Source: Stygiobacter sp. RIFOXYC2_FULL_38_25 (GTDB taxonomy: Bacteria; Bacteroidota; Ignavibacteria; Ignavibacteriales; Melioribacteraceae). From it: a stretch of 64,000 bases of DNA. How positions within the stretch are numbered: the first letter of the stretch is position 1; each line of letters opens with the position of its first letter. The position numbers and the translations under genes are program-made. Shown piece after piece: positions 60,552 to 64,000 of this stretch. The notes below the pieces were generated by a model. That model saw nothing but the letters and a program-made list of their open reading frames with translations. It ran no database searches and was not told the DNA's origin. The stretch lies in the NCBI GenBank assembly GCA_001803165.1, contig MHAZ01000021.1:186001-250000 (forward strand), in the 5' to 3' direction.

Positions 60552-61262
60552 TTAGAAATTCATCACCACATCAAATAAAAGAATTCCGGAATCCTCGCTT
60601 GCTTTAATCTCTACACTTTCAACTTCAGTAAGTTTAATTGCATCTCCGCTGGAAAGTTTAGTTCCTTCAATTTCAACCGAACCTTCTGTAACGTGAACAT
60701 AAACTCCGCGGGATTTATCAGTTTGATATGATACGCTTGTTCCGGCTTCCAAATCAGCTAAATAAATTTTTGCATCCTGGTTAAGAAAGATTACTCCATC
60801 GTCATGATTATTACTTGCAGCGAGAAGAAGTTTGTTCTTCTTTTCAGCTACATCATAACGAATATCTTCGTAACCCGGTTTTAGCCCATTCTGGTTTGGC
60901 ATAATCCATATTTGATAAAGTTTTAAAATCTCTTTATCGGAGGCATTGAACTCCGAGTGAAAAATTCCTTTGCCGGCAGACATTTTCTGCACTTCGCCAA
61001 CGCGGATAATTCCCTCACCGCCGGAGCTGTCTCTGTGTGCGACCGCGCCTTGAGTTACTATTGTAACAATTTCCATATCGCGGTGTGGGTGAGTTGGAAA
61101 ACCGGCACCGGCTTGAATTAAATCATCGTTAATTACACGAAGCGGACCAAACCCCATATTCTTTGGATCGTAATACTCACCAAATGAAAAACTGTGGTAA
61201 CTGTCTAACCAGTCTATTTTTGTTCTCCCCCGCTCTTTAGATCTAAGTACTTCTAACATCAA
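60552..61262 (-). CDS. Pirin-family protein
   Basis: A 236-residue bicupin. The N-terminal cupin has the metal motif GAGFPTHPHRDMEIVTIVTQ and HRDSSGGEGIIRVGEVQKMS, then GKGIFHSEFNASDKE; the C-terminal cupin is degenerate. Bacterial pirins are metal-dependent and some are quercetinases or regulators. Its ATG overlaps the stop of the DUF5519 gene (ATGA, 61262-61259), so it is last in a MarR-DUF5519-pirin operon. Confidence 0.94.
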   Translation of the reverse strand: MMLEVLRSKERGRTKIDWLDSYHSFSFGEYYDPKNMGFGPLRVINDDLIQAGAGFPTHPHRDMEIVTIVTQGAVAHRDSSGGEGIIRVGEVQKMSAGKGIFHSEFNASDKEILKLYQIWIMPNQNGLKPGYEDIRYDVAEKKNKLLLAASNNHDDGVIFLNQDAKIYLADLEAGTSVSYQTDKSRGVYVHVTEGSVEIEGTKLSSGDAIKLTEVESVEIKASEDSGILLFDVVMNF

Positions 61263-61678
61263 CTTCCCTTTCGTATTACTATTTGTTTAATTGTTGAAGA
61301 AACGTTTAGCGTTTCTATTCTTGATTCAAACTGTTCTATTGTAATTGTTTTTTGCTTAAGTGAATTGAGCAAATAAGAAAAGCGCAAAAGCCATAGCGCG
61401 TTTTTAATATCGGCTTCACTTTCGAAGTAGTAAGAAATCCAGCCGGTTTGCGGAAAGATATGATGCGGTTTTGCTAAACCTTCTGTAACAATTGCCTCTC
61501 TTAGCTTGTTGCCCAAAAGAATATCCATCGTTCCAAAATTATGAATGTGCCCAAACTCTTTGCCGTTTAGTTGAAACTCAATTCCGCCAAATCTGTGCGA
61601 ATGAATAGTTACATCATCCCAAAGAGAAAGCTGGTCAGAGATTTTCTCTTGTATTAGTTTTACCAAATTCTTTTCCAT
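61259..61678 (-). CDS. DUF5519-family protein (luciferase-domain-like)
   Basis: A 139-residue protein of the DUF5519 family. Landmarks: GGIEFQLNGKEFGHIHNFGT, MDILLGNKLREAIVTEGLA and FPQTGWISYYFESEADIKNA, then LWLLRFSYLL. The family is a small nuclear-transport-unlike alpha/beta domain often encoded with pirins; its chemistry is unknown. It lies between the MarR gene (24 bases upstream) and the pirin gene (4-base overlap). Confidence 0.85.
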   Translation of the reverse strand: MEKNLVKLIQEKISDQLSLWDDVTIHSHRFGGIEFQLNGKEFGHIHNFGTMDILLGNKLREAIVTEGLAKPHHIFPQTGWISYYFESEADIKNALWLLRFSYLLNSLKQKTITIEQFESRIETLNVSSTIKQIVIRKGS

Positions 61679-61702
61679 ACTCGCTCATCAGTTGAACAAT
61701 AT

Positions 61703-62158
61703 TTAAAGTTTGCCAACACCAATTCCAAGCTTCTTTAGCAAATCGCCAAGAGCTTTCTGTTCTTCGGTGGAAAGCACGGACATAAATTTTGTAATCTGCT
61801 CGGCGTGTCCAACAAAAACATCGTCGAAAAGCTGTTTACCTTTCGATGTAAGCTGAACAAGAATTGCGCGTCTATCTTCTTTGCTGTGCGTTCGTTCTAC
61901 ATAGCCAAGCTTTTCAACATTATCTAAAACCAAAGTCATGTTTCCGCCGCTGGCAAGCATCTTATCGCAAATCTCACCTACTTTTAGCGGACCCAAATGC
62001 CCGAGAACTTCTACTACCGCAAACTGAGGCTGGGTTAAGCCAAATGCCCTTATGCTTTCTGTAGATTTTTTGTTGAATGAAGTATAAGCCCGCGCAAGCT
62101 TTACCCAAGTTGATAAAGCTAAATCGGCTTTCTTGCCATATTTCTTTGTTGTTTTCAT
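61703..62158 (-). CDS. MarR-family transcriptional regulator
   Basis: A 151-residue winged-helix regulator: LARAYTSFNKKSTESIRAFG, then LTQPQFAVVEVLGHLGPLKV, the recognition helix region ICDKMLASGGNMTLVLDNVE, and the wing with VERTHSKEDRRAILVQLTSK. It is first in the operon with the DUF5519 and pirin genes and probably controls it. The ligand is unknown. The short spacer to the divergent DUF2203 gene (105 bases) should hold its operator, but I see no clear palindrome. Confidence 0.93.
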   Translation of the reverse strand: MKTTKKYGKKADLALSTWVKLARAYTSFNKKSTESIRAFGLTQPQFAVVEVLGHLGPLKVGEICDKMLASGGNMTLVLDNVEKLGYVERTHSKEDRRAILVQLTSKGKQLFDDVFVGHAEQITKFMSVLSTEEQKALGDLLKKLGIGVGKL

Positions 62159-62263
62159 AAATTATCACTAATTAAATTATTACGACATCAAAATAAATAT
62201 TAATCTGCGGCTTGTCAAGTTGTGGGAATAACGCTAAATTTACCTCAAGTGAAAGGATTACAA

Positions 62264-62644
62264 ATGCCACAAGTTGATGTGAGATATTTTACGCCGCGCG
62301 AGGCACAGAGAACTTTACCTCTTGTTAAACAAATTGTCCGCGACATTTTAAGTAACGCGAACAAAATAAAATCTATTGCGGAATCTATCGGTGAAGATTT
62401 TGAAGACAACGAAGAAGTGAAAGCCTTAACTGCGCAGATACAGCATTTTATGCGTGAACTTGAAGAACTTGGGTGTTCATATAAAGATTGGAATTTTGAA
62501 ATCGGTTTAGTTGATTTCCCGGCTTATATAAATGGCAACGAAGTTCTGCTTTGCTGGAAAAGTGACGAAGAGGATATTCGTTATTACCATGGTTTGTTAG
62601 ATGGGTTTCCAGGAAGAAAACCCATCCCGCCAGAATATTTATAA
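62264..62644 (+). CDS. DUF2203-family protein
   Basis: A 126-residue protein matching DUF2203: VDVRYFTPREAQRTLPLVKQ, IQHFMRELEELGCSYKDWNF, then EIGLVDFPAYINGNEVLLCW and RYYHGLLDGFPGRKPIP. The family is short, mostly helical and of unknown function; the family is often found in Ignavibacteria and Firmicutes. The ATG at 62264, preceded by AAAGGA, is preferred over a GTG at 62222. Confidence 0.88.
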   Translation: MPQVDVRYFTPREAQRTLPLVKQIVRDILSNANKIKSIAESIGEDFEDNEEVKALTAQIQHFMRELEELGCSYKDWNFEIGLVDFPAYINGNEVLLCWKSDEEDIRYYHGLLDGFPGRKPIPPEYL

Positions 62645-62657
62645 TTACGCTGCTTTA

Positions 62658-62726
62658 GTCATTTCGAGCGAAGTCGAGAAATGATCGTTCAGCAAATGTC
62701 ACACTTCGACTATGCTCAGTGTGACA
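62658..62726. repeat. Convergent-gene repeat family, copy 4
   Basis: A GTCATTTCGAGCGAAGTCGA palindrome (62658-62684) is followed by TGTCACACTTCGAC...GCTCAGTGTGACA (62697-62726). It lies between the convergent DUF2203 and OsmC genes and lacks terminal repeats. Confidence 0.82.
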
Positions 62727-62744
62727 AATCAACATTTAAATAGC

Positions 62745-63173
62745 TTACTTCGCTTCTTCTATTCTATAGGAATGTGTTATCTCAACAGCTTTTTGCAGCA
62801 TGGCGGTTACACTGCAATAGGTCTTCTGCGAAAGCTCAATTGCTCTCTCAACAGCTTCTTTAGGAATATCACTTCCGTAAAAAACATATTCCACATTTAT
62901 CTTAGTGTAAACTTGCGGATGAGTTTCTTGCATTTCCGCTGTTAAATTTATTTCAAAACCTTCCACGTTGATTTTTTTCTTTTTCAAGATTACGGCAACA
63001 TCGCTTCCTGTGCAGCCGCCGAGCGCTAATAGCAAAAGCTCTTTCGGTCTTGTGCCGGCGTTGCTTCCGCCAAACTCTTCCGGTCCATCCATAGTAACCC
63101 AGTGGTTTGAATCGGCTTTACCCATGAATGTTACACCTTTTATGTGTTTAACTACCGCTTTTTTCTCTGCCAT
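62745..63173 (-). CDS. OsmC-family peroxide-resistance protein
   Basis: A 142-residue OsmC/Ohr-type thiol protein. The first catalytic Cys is in LALGGCTGSDVAVILKKKKI (about residue 50) and the second in TYCSVTAMLQKAVEIT (about residue 115). The family reduces organic or lipid peroxides. It lies between a convergent repeat and the divergent arginase gene; the latter starts 129 bases away. Confidence 0.92.
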   Translation of the reverse strand: MAEKKAVVKHIKGVTFMGKADSNHWVTMDGPEEFGGSNAGTRPKELLLLALGGCTGSDVAVILKKKKINVEGFEINLTAEMQETHPQVYTKINVEYVFYGSDIPKEAVERAIELSQKTYCSVTAMLQKAVEITHSYRIEEAK

Positions 63174-63302
63174 GATTTATCCTATAATTTTTATTCTGTT
63201 AGATGTGTAGCTTGCCGGAAAGATTCTTCGAATCTTTTCATGATTTTGTATTTTTTTCTAAAAAGTACGGTTGTAAATTTATTCATAAAGTTTGGGAAAA
63301 AA

Positions 63303-64000
63303 ATGAAACAAGCAACAATAAGTAAACACATAGATATTTTCGGATTCCCGATGGATCTTGGCGCCGGAAGGCGCGGCGTTGATATGGGGCCATCGGCATT
63401 ACGTATTGCCGGAATTGAGCAGCAGCTCGAACGGCTTGGTTATGATGTTACAGATCACGGCGATGTGTTTATAAAAAACCAAGAACTGCAATTAATAAAA
63501 AATTCTAAGCTGAAATACCTTGATGAGATTATCCGCACCACCGAACTACTTGCTAAGAAAGTTGAGAAATCACTCGAGAGTGGAAATTTTCCCCTCTGCA
63601 TTGGCGGCGATCATTCAATGGCAATTGGAACGCTTGCGGGAGTCGCTTCACATTGCAAGAAACAGAAGCAAGAACTTGGTTTAATTTGGATTGATGCTCA
63701 CGCCGATATGAACACTGACGCAACAACTCCATCCGGGAATATTCACGGAATGAGTGTTGCCGCTTCGCTTGGTCTTGGCAGCGAATTACTTTCCGGCATT
63801 CATGGATTTTCGCCTAAAGTAAAACCGCAAAATGTTGCATTCATTGGAATAAGAAGTCTTGATGCTGAAGAAAGAGAAACGATTAAAAAGCTTGGAATGA
63901 AAGTTTACACAATGACGGAGATTGACCGGAAGGGAATTAATTTTATAATCAATAAAGTATTGAAAGATTTGAAGCCGCGCGTGCAGCATATACATGTAAG
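63303..64000 (+). CDS. Arginase (3' end cut by window edge)
   Basis: Mn-dependent ureohydrolase cleaving arginine to ornithine and urea. The open frame runs off the window after 232 complete codons. Motifs: IFGFPMDLGAGRRGVDMGPS, then the Mn-ligand motifs CIGGDHSMAIG (about 100-105) and LIWIDAHADMNTDATTPSGN (about 131-135), and IRSLDAEERETIKKLGM. The second half with the DxDxxDP-type ligands is missing. The ATG at 63303 is the first of the frame with the arginase N-terminus. Confidence 0.94.
   Translation, partial: MKQATISKHIDIFGFPMDLGAGRRGVDMGPSALRIAGIEQQLERLGYDVTDHGDVFIKNQELQLIKNSKLKYLDEIIRTTELLAKKVEKSLESGNFPLCIGGDHSMAIGTLAGVASHCKKQKQELGLIWIDAHADMNTDATTPSGNIHGMSVAASLGLGSELLSGIHGFSPKVKPQNVAFIGIRSLDAEERETIKKLGMKVYTMTEIDRKGINFIINKVLKDLKPRVQHIHV

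Noticed and set aside
1-64000. tRNA, rRNA or CRISPR features
   Set aside because: Scanning found no tRNA TPsiC/acceptor pattern, no rRNA-like stretch and no regularly spaced direct repeats.

Overview
The window is about 64 kb of low-GC bacterial chromosome, probably from the FCB group and most like Ignavibacteria or Bacteroidota. Support comes from secreted proteins carrying lamin-tail domains and a FlgD-like C-terminal sorting domain, a DUF5723-like outer-membrane protein, many SPII lipoproteins, TlpA proteins, an anti-sigma/ECF/TonB cluster and weak Shine-Dalgarno usage. The assignment is inferred from protein families only. I see no rRNA, tRNA, CRISPR array, transposase or prophage. The first gene (ECF sigma factor) and the last (arginase) are cut by the window edges.

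Layout. 1-3.0 kb: ECF sigma factor, anti-sigma factor, TonB-C protein and a TlpA redoxin, all on +. 3.1-7.5 kb: HAD phosphatase and inositol-monophosphatase-like enzyme with a decayed copy of the latter's 3' end, the Sua5/TsaC tRNA-modification enzyme, a class I amidotransferase-like protein and DinB. 7.5-19.2 kb: tricorn-like protease, M24 peptidase, secreted alpha-amylase, a lipoprotein, an ArsR/SRPBCC/hydrolase operon, a PAP2-like membrane protein and a CoA-binding protein. 19.2-29.2 kb: cell-surface block with a 2098-residue lamin-tail protein on - and, divergently, a lipoprotein plus outer-membrane protein on +. 29.3-36.9 kb: membrane protein, SPFH protein with internal repeats, PH-like membrane protein, MFS exporter and an M28 peptidase-cyclophilin-FKBP fusion. 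37-39.7 kb: DUF1016 nuclease flanked by a fossil FKBP 3' end, then a serpin lipoprotein. 39.7-46.9 kb: TrhO, YciI and a translationally coupled operon (SpoIID, GT4, BatA-like, HflX). 46.9-53.3 kb: accessory region with a GxxExxY cassette and two histidine/aromatic ammonia-lyase paralogues separated by a dGTPase plus primase-like gene pair and a 52-residue membrane protein, then a secreted H-type lectin. 53.4-63.2 kb: lipoprotein, SerC, TPR histidine kinase, DUF1015, TlpA protein, the pirin/DUF5519/MarR operon, DUF2203 and OsmC. 63.3 kb to the end: arginase.

Intergenic DNA is rich in several distinct palindromic repeat families. One has the GTAG-hairpin layout of REP elements and includes an inverted pair. 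A second occurs four times, each time exactly between two convergent genes and twice with 20-bp terminal inverted repeats. A third is a composite double hairpin duplicated in tandem. Two gene fossils are duplicated 3' ends of neighbouring intact genes.

The strongest candidate for an undescribed system is the overlapping dGTPase plus primase-like gene pair at 48996-51174. It looks like a compact insertion between two lyase paralogues and could be a nucleotide-directed defence module; that function is inference.
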